The notes: generated from the sequence alone by a model not told the origin. Positions 1 to 10,195 are shown, counted from the stretch's first letter. The stretch: 34,701 bases of DNA from Thiomargarita sp. (GCA_020721005.1 DYNP01000021.1:1-34701); one strand, 5' to 3'. Translations and numbers: made by a program.

Positions 1-49
1 AATACTAACTTTTTGAATAAATTGAAAATTAGATTTGAACTGCGTAACT

Positions 50-77
50 CCTATCTTTTTGACTGTGAGAAGATAGG
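50..77. repeat. Small perfect hairpin downstream of the zinc-ribbon gene
   Basis: Eight-base arms CCTATCTT (50-57) and AAGATAGG (70-77) pair perfectly around a 12-base loop, about 40 bases past the stop codon of the minus-strand gene ending at 116. No T-run follows on either strand, so it is at most a weak or Rho-assisted terminator. I see nothing else in bases 1-115. Confidence 0.3.
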
Positions 78-115
78 TTGAGAACCAAGTTGGTATAGCA
101 TTTGGCTTGAGTGCG

Positions 116-538
116 TTAAATTTTATGACAAATTTCTCCTAGAATAGCCCAATTATCACCCAATTGAACCGCTATCTCATCAAAAAAGCCACTGATGTCC
201 ATCGCCCGTTCATCAGGTTTAGCTTCAATCTGTTTGGCTTTAAACCATTGCACCACCTCTTGAAAATTCTCCAATAACGGGGACGAGGAAAGATTGGCAA
301 AGGCATAACCTTTCTGTTGTTGGGTTTGTTTATCACTGGTTGGAGGATTTCGTTGTCTTAACTTGATCAGTTCCTCGTTTAAGCGAAAGGTTTCCTGAAG
401 TAATTCCGTCACTAAGTCCACCGTATCATGCACCAGAATAACTTGTTGACAGGAGGGGCATTTAACCTTCTTACCGATATATTCTTTTTTAAGGATTTCG
501 CACAGGTGTCCGCAGTGTCCACATGCTAAAATAGCCAT
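116..538 (-). CDS. Small zinc-ribbon protein of unknown function
   Basis: 140 residues. The first 31 residues form a zinc ribbon: C6-x2-C9 (CGHC) and C27-x2-C30 (CPSC), with an extra Cys13, so one structural zinc is expected. After a charged, probably helical stretch (about residues 40-62) and a Gln-rich linker, the C-terminal half (about 83-140) is a compact acidic segment rich in Trp and Phe. This half could be a small protein-binding domain, but I do not recognise it. There is no signal peptide or membrane segment, so the protein is probably cytoplasmic. A CGGAG sequence lies about 10 bases before the ATG. It is on the same strand as ribH but separated by 180 bases holding a palindromic repeat, so it is probably a separate unit. 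A zinc-ribbon regulator or assembly factor is plausible but not shown. Confidence 0.7.
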   Translation of the reverse strand: MAILACGHCGHLCEILKKEYIGKKVKCPSCQQVILVHDTVDLVTELLQETFRLNEELIKLRQRNPPTSDKQTQQQKGYAFANLSSSPLLENFQEVVQWFKAKQIEAKPDERAMDISGFFDEIAVQLGDNWAILGEICHKI

Positions 539-578
539 TATTATTCTCCGCCAATAATAATTGAGTTGATGCCCATGG

Positions 579-640
579 CTGGCCGGCTAAAGCCTCCACT
601 CCGGTTAAAATACGTTGGAATGGAGGCTTTAGCCGGCCAG
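579..640. repeat. Palindromic intergenic repeat, family 1 (GGAGGCTTTAGCCGG type)
   Basis: Arms of 24 bases (579-602 and 617-640) are reverse complements at 23 of 24 positions, around a 14-base loop. The right arm carries the core GGAGGCTTTAGCCGGCCAG. The same core recurs at 20490-20542, 20619-20639 and 34649-34672. The copy at the window's right edge also shares the flank beyond the arm (CGGT, then TTGCAA and a GTATG-type end). It looks like a REP/MITE-like dispersed element. It lies between ribH and the zinc-ribbon gene and may also act as a transcript-end hairpin for ribH. Confidence 0.85.
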
Positions 641-718
641 CGGTAGGGATTTGCAACTTAGGTATGGGAGGTGAGTCCCATGAAGAATTTATAACCCACC
701 TATCAACACCATACTTAT

Positions 719-1201
719 CTACTGAGCGGTGGGTAATTTCTGCAGCAAATTAACCATCTCTAAAGCAGATAAAGCCGCATCTGAACCTTTATTACCTGCC
801 TTGGTCCCAGAGCGTTCCACCGCTTGCTCAATGCTGTCCACAGTCAACACGCCAAAGGCCACTGGCAATTGATATTGCAGAGAAACTTGGGCTATGCCTT
901 TGGCACATTCTCCTGCCACATATTCAAAATGGGGAGTACTGCCCCGAATCACTGCCCCCAGGGCAATTAAGGCCGCGTAACGATGACTGCTGGCCAGGCG
1001 TTGAGTGGCTAAGGGAATTTCATAGGCTCCCGGCACCCACACAATGCTAATATTGGCGTGGGGCACGCCGTGTCTTTTCAAAGTATCCAACGCCCCCTTC
1101 AGCAAATTTTCGGTGATAAAACTGTTGAAACGCCCCACTACAATGCCAAAGGTGGCCGCGCCGGCAACAAATTCTCCTTCATAAACTTGATAATTTTCCA
1201 T
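719..1201 (-). CDS. ribH: 6,7-dimethyl-8-ribityllumazine synthase
   Basis: Cytoplasmic enzyme that condenses 5-amino-6-ribitylamino-uracil with 3,4-dihydroxy-2-butanone 4-phosphate to give the lumazine precursor of riboflavin. From the chosen start it has 160 residues, the usual family length. Visible family motifs are GRFNSFIT (23-30), PGAYEIPL (57-64), [11 protein letters not shown] (82-92, with the catalytic-type His91), FGVLT, and the phosphate-binding [10 protein letters not shown] region. The reading frame is open upstream to 1237, but that start would overlap ribBX by 23 bases. The ATG at 1199-1201 has an AGAGAG sequence about 10 bases before it and leaves a 13-base gap to the ribBX stop, so I prefer it. 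With ribBX it forms a two-gene riboflavin operon and uses the product of that neighbour. No nusB or thiL follows, although those are common partners elsewhere; thiL is at 20.75 kb. Confidence 0.97.
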   Translation of the reverse strand: MENYQVYEGEFVAGAATFGIVVGRFNSFITENLLKGALDTLKRHGVPHANISIVWVPGAYEIPLATQRLASSHRYAALIALGAVIRGSTPHFEYVAGECAKGIAQVSLQYQLPVAFGVLTVDSIEQAVERSGTKAGNKGSDAALSALEMVNLLQKLPTAQ

Positions 1202-1214
1202 GATATGGGCTCTC

Positions 1215-2324
1215 TTATTTATTGACATAATCGACAATTTCTAAACCAAATCCAGAAATGGCATGCATTTTTTTGGGCGCACTGAGCACCTTCATTTTCC
1301 GCACTCCCAAATCGGATAAAATTTGTGCTCCCAGCCCATAGGTTCGCAAATCATAGGCAGAGGAAGAAGTAGGAAGAGTTCTATTCTCTTGATCTTGTTG
1401 ACAACAGTGCCGAATGCGATTGACAACCATTTGAATATCTTCCGGTTGTTGTAGAATGATTAAAATACCGGTCGGCTCTTCGGCAATGCGTTTTAAAGTG
1501 TGGTAAAGCGGCCAACCGCAGCCTTCTCGGATACCCGCTGTCAGGTCACAAAGAGTATTGCGGATGTGCACTCGAACTAAAACCGGTTGTTGGGGGTCCA
1601 GTTGACCTTTGGACAGGGCAAGATGCAGGGTGCTGTCAATACTGTCCTGGTAAGCCGTAAGCTGGAATTCCCCAAACTCGGTCGGCCATCGACAGCTGGC
1701 AATGCGCTCTATAGTTTTTTCGTACTCCACTCGAAAACGAATTAAATCGGCGATAGTGCCTATTTTGAGTTGATGTTGATGGGCAAATTTTTCTAAGTCG
1801 GGACGTCGAGCCATGCTGCCATCTTCGTTGAGAATTTCCACAATAGCCGCCGCCGGTTCAAAACCGGCTAACCGGGCAAGATCACAGCCAGCTTCTGTAT
1901 GCCCGGCTCGTCTCAAAACGCCTCCTGGTTGCGCCATAAGGGGGAATACATGTCCTGGTTGTACCAAATCGGAGGGTTTAGCTTCCTTGGCGACTGCCGC
2001 TTGAATGGTAACTGCCCGATCTGCGGCAGAAATGCCGGTGGTCACCCCCTTAGCGGATTCAATGGAGAGCGTGAAATTGGTGCCATGGGGGGCATAATTG
2101 TGGTTGACCATGAGGGGAAGGTGGAGTTGTTGGCAGCGCTCGGAGGTGAGAGTCAAGCAGATCAATCCACGTCCAAAACGGGCCATGAAATTGATGTCTT
2201 CCGGACGCACTTTACTGGCAGCCATGATCAGGTCACCTTCATTTTCGCGGTCTTCATCATCCATGAGAATGACCATTTTGCCTTGACGAATATCTTCAAT
2301 AATATCTTCTATCTTGTTCAGCAT
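1215..2324 (-). CDS. ribB: 3,4-dihydroxy-2-butanone 4-phosphate synthase fused to a degenerate GTP cyclohydrolase II domain (RibBX type)
   Basis: 369 residues in two domains. Residues 1-200 are RibB, which converts ribulose 5-phosphate to the four-carbon unit used by RibH. It shows the acidic metal-binding loop [11 protein letters not shown] (22-32) and [16 protein letters not shown] (139-154). Residues 205-369 resemble GTP cyclohydrolase II: RVH at 251-253, and [19 protein letters not shown] then [10 protein letters not shown] near the end. The GCHII zinc motif is broken, however. By alignment the three cysteine ligands become Asn256, Glu267 and Cys269, so only one remains. This matches the RibBX variant described in proteobacteria, in which only the RibB half is active and a separate ribA supplies GTP cyclohydrolase II. 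It lies 13 bases upstream of ribH in the same operon. I see no FMN riboswitch in the 149 bases before it. Confidence 0.93.
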   Translation of the reverse strand: MLNKIEDIIEDIRQGKMVILMDDEDRENEGDLIMAASKVRPEDINFMARFGRGLICLTLTSERCQQLHLPLMVNHNYAPHGTNFTLSIESAKGVTTGISAADRAVTIQAAVAKEAKPSDLVQPGHVFPLMAQPGGVLRRAGHTEAGCDLARLAGFEPAAAIVEILNEDGSMARRPDLEKFAHQHQLKIGTIADLIRFRVEYEKTIERIASCRWPTEFGEFQLTAYQDSIDSTLHLALSKGQLDPQQPVLVRVHIRNTLCDLTAGIREGCGWPLYHTLKRIAEEPTGILIILQQPEDIQMVVNRIRHCCQQDQENRTLPTSSSAYDLRTYGLGAQILSDLGVRKMKVLSAPKKMHAISGFGLEIVDYVNK

Positions 2325-2473
2325 AGTTGCAAAGTGGAAGCCAGTAAGAGGGTTGTAGAAAATAGGAATAAGTGGAGGGTTTGAAAGGGGAGAGTCAATT
2401 GGGATCGGCAGGCATGATGAGCGGTCTCGTTAGGTTATAGAAAAGGATGATGTCAATTCAAGAATTTGGGGGA

Positions 2474-4066
2474 TTACTCGCACAGGGAAAGACCTTTGGC
2501 AATAATAAATGTAGTATCTGCCCCTGGATGTTTTAAAATTTCGTCCAATCGACTGTAGCCCTGAGAAATGGCCAACTCGTTGACTGCATAGAATTTTTCA
2601 TTCACCCATAAGGTTAAAATGCCTGGAGGGGTGCAAGTCAATTCTCCTTGGGAAATAGTGAATGGCCATTTGTCGTTAAAATCTTCTTCGCGAATGGAGC
2701 CGTTTGATCTTTCTGCCAGTTCATCCAGCCGTCTTTTATAATAGTCATATTTTTTCTTGTACTCGAGATTTTCCGGGAACAGGCTGGTTAAACGGCCATA
2801 TTCGTGTAAATTTTGGGGAATGTTGAAATCAGAAATTTTCTTTAAACGGTTTAAAATCTGAGTTTCTTCAGCAGTGTTAATTTCCAGTTTAATTGCCTCC
2901 GCTTTCTCCTGTAACTGGGGATATTTAAGTTGTTTGGCATAATCGAGTGCCTTGTGAGGTTCCCCAGCTCTCCGTAATTTTTCAACTTGCTCTAGGGCAT
3001 TCTTAATTTCTTCAAGTTCCTTTTTTCGAGATTTAACTCTTTCTGCAGCATTGACTAACCATTTGATTTGGCAGTCAAGATCCAAATAGGGTTGACTTTG
3101 CTCAATCAGTTGGTCATAGTTCCCAGTTTCATATAGAGAACGTAATTGCTCAATTTTTTTCTCCCTTTGATCTTTGGACTTTTCTGCAATTTCTTGCAAT
3201 TCTGAAACCTCTTCAAATCGGGAAGTTAAATGGTAGGCTTCTATGAATTTACCATCTTTCAGCAACTGCGGTCCTTCCCTCAAAGCTCGATTCCTCTCCT
3301 TATCATGCAAGCGTTTTTCGGCTTTTTCCACCCATTCTTTGACTTTAAGATCAAAGTCTTGATAGGGTTTGGCTTTTTCAATCACCTTTGCATAATCTTC
3401 ATGCTCAAACAGAGCTTGCCATTCGGCCATTTTTTGGTCTTGATTGTTCTGGAATTCGATTATCCTTCTTTGTTTTTCCTCAAATTCCTTTCTTTCCCCC
3501 TGATCTTGTGATTTCTCAGTTTGTACACTACTTTTTTCATCCAATAGAAAGTCAGCCAATAAGGATTCCAATTGTTTGTCGTCTTGTTTGTCAAGGGAAA
3601 GGGTGATGAGGAGACAGCTCAGCAGCAGTAAAATCACTTTTTCTGGCGCTTGAAAGGGCAGTTTCAGTTTCAAGCGAATCAGTTGACTGAAGTAGGGAGA
3701 AATGAGTATACCTGTAATAGGGAGCAGACTGAATATCAGGTAACCAGTGTGAGGGAGTTGAACACTTAAGCAGATTGCGCCCCCGATGATCCCCAAGGCG
3801 ATCAAGGATAGGGTGAACATCCAATTCAGGGAAAGGAGAATGTGTTGAGTTAAGATTGTATTCCAATGCCTGATTTTGAGTAAGCTGTTGGTTAGAGTCA
3901 GTGATTGGAAGAAAGTACGTAAAAAAGTGGCTATCTTTAATGGGGAGGGTAATGACTTTATTTTAGTAATATATTTCCGCATTGGGTGATCCATCGTTTT
4001 AGGGTAGTCTTGAAAATTATACCATGCTTGGTTGATACAGAGATGAAAAATCCACTTATAATTCAT
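2474..4066 (-). CDS. Membrane-anchored coiled-coil protein with internal repeats and a DUF2511-like C-terminal domain
   Basis: 530 residues, function unknown. Three hydrophobic segments (about 75-102, 107-126 and 143-157) place the N-terminal third in the membrane. Residues 160-460 are highly charged, Lys/Glu/Gln-rich and helical. They contain a visible internal repeat: about 216-253 and about 306-343 align as L-[FY]-E-x3-Y-x3-[IL]-E-x3-PY-x-D-x-D-x2-[VI]-K-x-[WL]-V-x-x-AE-[KR]. The last 65 residues (467-530) start WPFTISQGELTC, then have WVNEKFYAVNELAISQGY. This pattern resembles the DUF2511 (YebY-like) domain as I remember it: W-P-[FL]-T, a Cys, then a YA-[VL]-N-x-x-A motif. Alternative starts at residues 25 and 29 (MDHPMRKY) are possible, since no strong ribosome-binding site favours the first ATG. 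It stands alone, divergent from desA. Confidence 0.75.
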   Translation of the reverse strand: MNYKWIFHLCINQAWYNFQDYPKTMDHPMRKYITKIKSLPSPLKIATFLRTFFQSLTLTNSLLKIRHWNTILTQHILLSLNWMFTLSLIALGIIGGAICLSVQLPHTGYLIFSLLPITGILISPYFSQLIRLKLKLPFQAPEKVILLLLSCLLITLSLDKQDDKQLESLLADFLLDEKSSVQTEKSQDQGERKEFEEKQRRIIEFQNNQDQKMAEWQALFEHEDYAKVIEKAKPYQDFDLKVKEWVEKAEKRLHDKERNRALREGPQLLKDGKFIEAYHLTSRFEEVSELQEIAEKSKDQREKKIEQLRSLYETGNYDQLIEQSQPYLDLDCQIKWLVNAAERVKSRKKELEEIKNALEQVEKLRRAGEPHKALDYAKQLKYPQLQEKAEAIKLEINTAEETQILNRLKKISDFNIPQNLHEYGRLTSLFPENLEYKKKYDYYKRRLDELAERSNGSIREEDFNDKWPFTISQGELTCTPPGILTLWVNEKFYAVNELAISQGYSRLDEILKHPGADTTFIIAKGLSLCE

Positions 4067-4178
4067 TGTCAGAAAGTCATTTTTTTGAGAAAATAACTCC
4101 TTCTTCAGGTCGATATTGAGAAGAATTGAAACCGATTTTTATTAATTAAATTGATCCACTTATTGGGAGAATAAAAAT

Positions 4179-5360
4179 ATGTTGACCGGTTTATTGGATT
4201 TACCTGTGTGGGGCTTAATCGTCGTCACTTTGGCGATGACTCATCTGACTATTATTGCAGTAACTGTGTTTTTACATCGCTGCCAAGCGCATCGGGCCTT
4301 GGAACTGCACCCTGGGGTCAGTCATATCCTGCGTTTTTGGTTATGGTTGACTACGGGCATGGTGACCAAGGTTTGGGTAGCCATTCATCGCAAGCATCAT
4401 GCCGCTTGTGAAACCACGGAGGACCCCCACAGTCCACAAATTTTAGGCATTCGTAAAGTACTTTGGCAAGGTGCTGAGCTGTACCAACAGGCTTCTCAAA
4501 AAGGGGAGATTCTGGAAAAATACGGTCGCGGCACTCCGGAAGATTGGCTAGAACGTCAGATATATACTCCTCATCATCTACTGGGAATTACTATTATGTT
4601 GGGAATAGATATCCTGCTATTTGGAGTGATTGGTCCCACCATTTGGGCAGTACAAATGATGTGGATTCCCTTACTAGCCGCTGGGGTGATTAACGGAATT
4701 GGTCATTGGTGGGGTTATCGCAATTATGAGTGTTATGACGCGTCAACTAACATTGTACCTTGGGGTATTTTGATCGGTGGGGAGGAATTACACAACAATC
4801 ACCATACATTTGCCGGTTCGGCCAAACTGTCCTCATTATGGTGGGAATTTGATATTGGTTGGCTGTATATTCGCTTATTAGAAATGGTGGGCTTGGCCAA
4901 AGTGAAGAAGGTGGCACAACAACCGATATTGAGTCAAGTGCAAAGACCCGTGGATATCAGTACCTTAAGAGCGGTGGTTGACCATCGGTTCCAAATCATG
5001 GCTATTTACGCTAAAAAAGTTATTATCCAGGTGCATAAGGAAGAATTGCGTCATACCCAAGGGCATTCCCGAAAACTCCTAAAAAAAGTAGGCAGTTTGC
5101 TGATTCGAGAAGAGTCCTTACTCAAACCCCATGACAAACACAAATTGGCCACAGTACTTGCAGAGAGTCAAGCCCTACAAACAGTGTATCACTATCGCCT
5201 GCAATTACAGTCTCTTTGGCAACAAAGTACAGCCAGTCAAGAATATCTGCTACAATCCTTACAAGAATGGTGTAAACAAGCGGAAGAGACTGGAGTCCAA
5301 GCCTTACAGGAATTTGCCATTACCTTAAGACGATATCAAATATCTCCAAATGAAGTTTAA
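4179..5360 (+). CDS. desA: Membrane fatty acid desaturase, DesA-like delta-9 type
   Basis: 393 residues, close to the length I remember for Pseudomonas DesA. Di-iron membrane desaturases insert a double bond into acyl chains of membrane lipids using O2 and electrons. The three histidine clusters are present: HRCQAH (33-38), HRKHH (70-74) and HNNHH (205-209), plus His176 in INGIGHWWGYRNY. Hydrophobic segments lie at about 8-31, 48-66, 135-157 and 160-178. After about residue 255 comes a long soluble helical tail (to 393) with a pattern like Y-x-R-x-L-x-x-[LI]-W and LQEWCKQAEETGVQALQEFA. The same tail occurs in DesA-type homologues and resembles the C-terminal helical part of ISL3-family transposases, as noted from memory. 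A GGGAG site 8 bases upstream supports the start. It is monocistronic, with a hairpin at 5371-5407. Confidence 0.92.
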   Translation: MLTGLLDLPVWGLIVVTLAMTHLTIIAVTVFLHRCQAHRALELHPGVSHILRFWLWLTTGMVTKVWVAIHRKHHAACETTEDPHSPQILGIRKVLWQGAELYQQASQKGEILEKYGRGTPEDWLERQIYTPHHLLGITIMLGIDILLFGVIGPTIWAVQMMWIPLLAAGVINGIGHWWGYRNYECYDASTNIVPWGILIGGEELHNNHHTFAGSAKLSSLWWEFDIGWLYIRLLEMVGLAKVKKVAQQPILSQVQRPVDISTLRAVVDHRFQIMAIYAKKVIIQVHKEELRHTQGHSRKLLKKVGSLLIREESLLKPHDKHKLATVLAESQALQTVYHYRLQLQSLWQQSTASQEYLLQSLQEWCKQAEETGVQALQEFAITLRRYQISPNEV

Positions 5361-5370
5361 TCGTTCACAA

Positions 5371-5407
5371 GTTGACAATTGTTCATTATCCATCGACAAT
5401 TGTCAAC
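5371..5407. repeat. 11-base perfect inverted repeat after desA
   Basis: GTTGACAATTG (5371-5381) and CAATTGTCAAC (5397-5407) pair perfectly around a 15-base loop. The right half contains a shorter perfect palindrome, GACAATTGTC (5395-5404). There is no T-run, so it may be a Rho-assisted 3' end for desA or a regulator site ahead of the torD-like gene at 5494. Confidence 0.55.
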
Positions 5408-5493
5408 CATTACAACCGCTCCTGTTAACCCACCCACGAAATAGATTCAGTGTATTTCAACTTTCAACTACTTATAGCACTTAAGGTCCATTC

Positions 5494-6012
5494 ATGCCAC
5501 CCGAAACTCCGTCTTCTGAACAACTGACCCTGCTTATCAATCTGCTGGCTGCCCCTCAAGAAGACAGTTTGGAAATTCTACAGGAACTGATTTCTGAATA
5601 TCCTTGGTTACAGAATCCAGTCCAACAATTGGGTGACTTACCCCTCGATCATTGGCAGGCGGAACACACCCAACTGTTTGTCAGTGGCTACCCAAAAACG
5701 ATGTGCCCTCCCTTTGAATCAGTGTATCGAAGACGCATTATGAACAGTTCCATCTGCGGCGACATCCTGCAATTTTACCATTCTATTGACTTGGAACCCA
5801 CCAATGAATTGCCGCCAGATTACTTGGGGACTTTGCTGGAATGTGCTCTATTTTTGCGGGAACAGACTCCATTTAACGCAGAAGCTTGGCATGCTTTATG
5901 GGCACAACATTTGAATCCTTGGGTACCACAATTTGCCAAAGATTTGCAACAACACAGCCAATTGCAACTTTATCAACAACTTGGACAACAACTGGTTACC
6001 TTATTCCCATGA
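5494..6012 (+). CDS. TorD/DmsD-family (Tat redox-enzyme) chaperone
   Basis: 172 residues, all-helical and cytoplasmic. Family members bind the twin-arginine signal or the apoprotein of molybdopterin oxidoreductases (TMAO, DMSO, sulfite or polysulfide-type enzymes) and guard cofactor loading before export. The signature region is present: AEHTQLFVSGYP (56-67) followed by PPFESVY (72-78), then the acidic, hydrophobic C-terminal half ending in helical repeats. It is a little shorter than TorD (about 199). Its stop overlaps the start of the next gene (ATGA at 6009-6012), so the two proteins are probably made together. No molybdoenzyme is encoded in this window, so the client is unknown. In a sulfur oxidiser a sulfite- or polysulfide-type enzyme would fit, but that is a guess. 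Confidence 0.8.
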   Translation: MPPETPSSEQLTLLINLLAAPQEDSLEILQELISEYPWLQNPVQQLGDLPLDHWQAEHTQLFVSGYPKTMCPPFESVYRRRIMNSSICGDILQFYHSIDLEPTNELPPDYLGTLLECALFLREQTPFNAEAWHALWAQHLNPWVPQFAKDLQQHSQLQLYQQLGQQLVTLFP

Positions 6013-6596
6013 TTTTTAGAAAAAAAACCCCGGTTGCACCTTGGCAATTTCTCGACGAACACCACAATGATGAAACCGTCATGAATCAAGTCGTGCACGT
6101 TTTTGCCCAATGCTACCAAGACCATTTTAAAGAAGAATTGTTGGTCAATCACCAATTCCCTATTGAAATTCGAGCCTTTCGTCATACCGATATTTGGCGC
6201 ATCTTTCTACTTCTCACCCCCTGGATATTGGCCAGAGTATTTTTGCCCAAACTACCGCCTGACATCCCAATGCCCCCTGGCTGGGCACCAGAAGAACGTT
6301 TGCATATTCCCTTTCAAGTCATTGGTCCCGCATTACCTTTGGCTATTCTGGGTGGCAGGGAACAAGCTCATCTGAATTATCACCCGGAATTGGGGCATTA
6401 TTTCATACAACCCTTAATTCAATCCATGACCCAATTTAACATTCCCGATCAAGCCTTTGAAGCGTGGAATGCCGTGATCAGGACTCGAGATGCAGCCATT
6501 CAAGCCCAACAAAAGCGCTGTGATTGGCAGCAGGAAGTGTCGCGCCGGGAATTTTTTGCCAAAGTCATTCGGCAATCTTCGCCCAAAACAGAATGA
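6009..6596 (+). CDS. HybE-like maturation protein (putative partner of the TorD-like chaperone)
   Basis: 195 residues with no signal peptide. The resemblance to HybE-type [NiFe]-hydrogenase assembly chaperones is by pattern. A strand-rich start (PIEIRAFRHTDIWRIFLLLTPW, about 51-72) leads into TPWILARVFLP (70-80, HybE: TPWxLxxVxxP). Then come a proline-rich loop (PDIPMPPGW), an ELGHYFIQPLIQSM segment (127-140), and a closing SRREFF (178-183), where HybE-like proteins also carry an RR-aromatic tail. E. coli HybE is about 162 residues, so this one is longer. An in-frame open stretch continues upstream to 5886 inside the torD-like gene, but the ATG at 6009 overlapping the TorD stop is the natural start. 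No hydrogenase genes are nearby, so it may serve the same redox enzyme as its TorD partner. It could also be a distinct family that only resembles HybE. Confidence 0.6.
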   Translation: MIFRKKTPVAPWQFLDEHHNDETVMNQVVHVFAQCYQDHFKEELLVNHQFPIEIRAFRHTDIWRIFLLLTPWILARVFLPKLPPDIPMPPGWAPEERLHIPFQVIGPALPLAILGGREQAHLNYHPELGHYFIQPLIQSMTQFNIPDQAFEAWNAVIRTRDAAIQAQQKRCDWQQEVSRREFFAKVIRQSSPKTE

Positions 6597-6616
6597 TTAT
6601 TCCAAATTCCTGGTCT

Positions 6617-6637
6617 ATTCCCAATCTACCGAATAAA
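6617..6637 (-). repeat. Fragment of the composite dispersed repeat
   Basis: The 21 bases reading ATTCCCAATCTACCGAATAA plus A match the reverse complement of 34512-34532 at 20 of 21 positions and then diverge. This is a short relic of the element described at 10196 and 34434, lying in the 69-base convergent gap before gyrB. Confidence 0.55.
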
Positions 6638-6665
6638 TGCGTTCACAGCCTGAGTCGAATTCATC

Positions 6666-9062
<2,397 letters not shown>

Positions 9063-9215
9063 TTATCCAATATAAAGTGGTGACAGAAACCTTCATTTTA
9101 ACACGTTCACTGTCGCCACGGGGAAAATTTTCGTGAAACTCCCCATTAGTTCACTTCATCCAGGCGATTAAACCCCTGATCGCTGAAATATACTACCTTG
9201 GGTTACCCTTAATTT

Positions 9216-9947
9216 ATGCAAACTCAATGTCCTTACTGTCAAACCATTTTTCGCATCACGGCAGCTCACTTGAAAATTGCCGAAGGTCATGTCCGTTGCA
9301 ATCGCTGTCAGAGCGTATTTAACGGCAGCCGCTGTCTGGTCAAAATTCCCCCCAAATCTCCAGTCCCTAAAAGTTACACGCCAATTCAGCATCCTGGACT
9401 GGAAGCAGAATTTCCCGAACTATTTGCTGAAGATTTGAATTACAATCCCCATTCTTGGTATAACCTGCTCTTCTGGATGTTTCTCAGCCTACTATTTGCC
9501 GGTTTACTGGTCCTGCAAGCCACTTGGCTGTGGCGGCCCGAACTCTACTTACAACATCCAGAAGTACGTCCTTGGTTGGAACGACTGTGTTACAGTCTAC
9601 TCTGCCAACTTCCTCCCAGTCGAGATATCAGTTACTTTAAAATGCAGGACCCCCCTTTCATCCGTCTTCACCCAGAACATCCCCATCTTATCAAAGTAGA
9701 TGCAGTCTTTACCAACCAAGCCTCCTTTCCCCAACCCTATCCCAAGGTGTTACTCACCTTTCAAGACACTCGCAATCAGCCCCTTGCTCAAGGATTATTT
9801 AAACCCACAGACTACCTGCCGGAACTGGATCAACGTGAAGTCGTTTCTCCCAATGCCTCTGTGCATTTTCGAATTACACTACACGCTTTACCTACTATGA
9901 TTGAGGGGGGAAAAGTTGCTGTAGGCTACACTTTGGATTTTCAATAA
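9216..9947 (+). CDS. Membrane protein with MJ0042 zinc ribbon and DUF3426 domain
   Basis: 243 residues. An N-terminal MJ0042-type zinc ribbon has CPYC (5-8) and CNRCQSVF (about 29-36), the classic C-x2-C...C-x2-C-x2-F arrangement. A Pro-rich linker follows, then one transmembrane helix (about 87-108, LLFWMFLSLLFAGLLVLQATW). The rest is a periplasmic DUF3426 domain with strand-rich sequence (LLTFQDTRNQPLAQG, RITLHALPT, VAVGYTLDFQ). The zinc ribbon should face the cytoplasm and the DUF3426 domain the periplasm. In other gammaproteobacteria this family usually sits between prmA and dusB-fis, and here it does not. Its role is unknown; bridging an envelope state to a cytoplasmic partner is one possibility. 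It is divergent from gyrB, with 159 bases between the two starts. Confidence 0.85.
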   Translation: MQTQCPYCQTIFRITAAHLKIAEGHVRCNRCQSVFNGSRCLVKIPPKSPVPKSYTPIQHPGLEAEFPELFAEDLNYNPHSWYNLLFWMFLSLLFAGLLVLQATWLWRPELYLQHPEVRPWLERLCYSLLCQLPPSRDISYFKMQDPPFIRLHPEHPHLIKVDAVFTNQASFPQPYPKVLLTFQDTRNQPLAQGLFKPTDYLPELDQREVVSPNASVHFRITLHALPTMIEGGKVAVGYTLDFQ

Positions 9948-9960
9948 CGTGAGTTCTAAG

Positions 9961-9992
9961 TATAGGGCGTAATATCATTAGCGTATTGCGCC
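9961..9992. repeat. Palindromic intergenic repeat, family 2 (imperfect copy)
   Basis: Starts TATAGGGCGTAATA and ends GCGTATTGCGCC. The two ends are imperfect reverse complements around a short loop. It matches the perfect copy at 14731-14765 in both arms and the loop end (GCGT). It lies just downstream of the DUF3426 gene stop. Confidence 0.65.
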
Positions 9993-10089
9993 GCATGTTG
10001 GTCCCAAATTTACGCTTACTCTTTTAATCTCGTTCACCCATAACAATTCAAGAATTGGAAGGGTTGTCTTGTCTATCGTGTTTTCATAC

Positions 10090-10120
10090 GGCGCAATACG
10101 CCAACGCTATTGCGCCCTAT
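10090..10120. repeat. Palindromic intergenic repeat, family 2 (inverted copy)
   Basis: GGCGCAATA (10090-10098) pairs exactly with TATTGCGCC (10108-10116) around the loop CGCCAACGC, and is followed by CTAT. In reverse complement it reads AGGGCGCAATAGCGTTGGCG then TATTGCGCC, the same layout as 14731-14765, so it is a copy in the opposite orientation. Confidence 0.75.
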
Positions 10121-10153
10121 ATTACTGATTCAGCGCCCTATATTACTGATTCA
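10112..10153. repeat. Exact tandem duplication of a 21-base unit
   Basis: The unit GCGCCCTATATTACTGATTC plus A occurs at 10112-10132 and again, without change, at 10133-10153. It starts within the right arm of the family-2 palindrome and copies its tail, which looks like a recent slippage event or a staggered duplication. Confidence 0.9.
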
Positions 10154-10195
10154 GTCGCGTTTTCCTGTGCGGATTTCAAACTGATCCTCATGTCT

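Noticed and set aside
1813-2384. Plus-strand open frames opposite ribBX
   Set aside because: They are antisense to a strongly conserved gene and have no family features.
2325-2473. FMN riboswitch upstream of ribBX
   Set aside because: None of the conserved RFN elements can be seen, and the 149-base gap has no matching stems.
5886-6008. N-terminal extension of the HybE-like protein within the TorD-like gene
   Set aside because: It would overlap 127 bases of a conserved gene; the ATGA overlap start is more natural.
10112-10153. CRISPR-like repeat
   Set aside because: The two units are adjacent with no spacer, and there are no cas genes.
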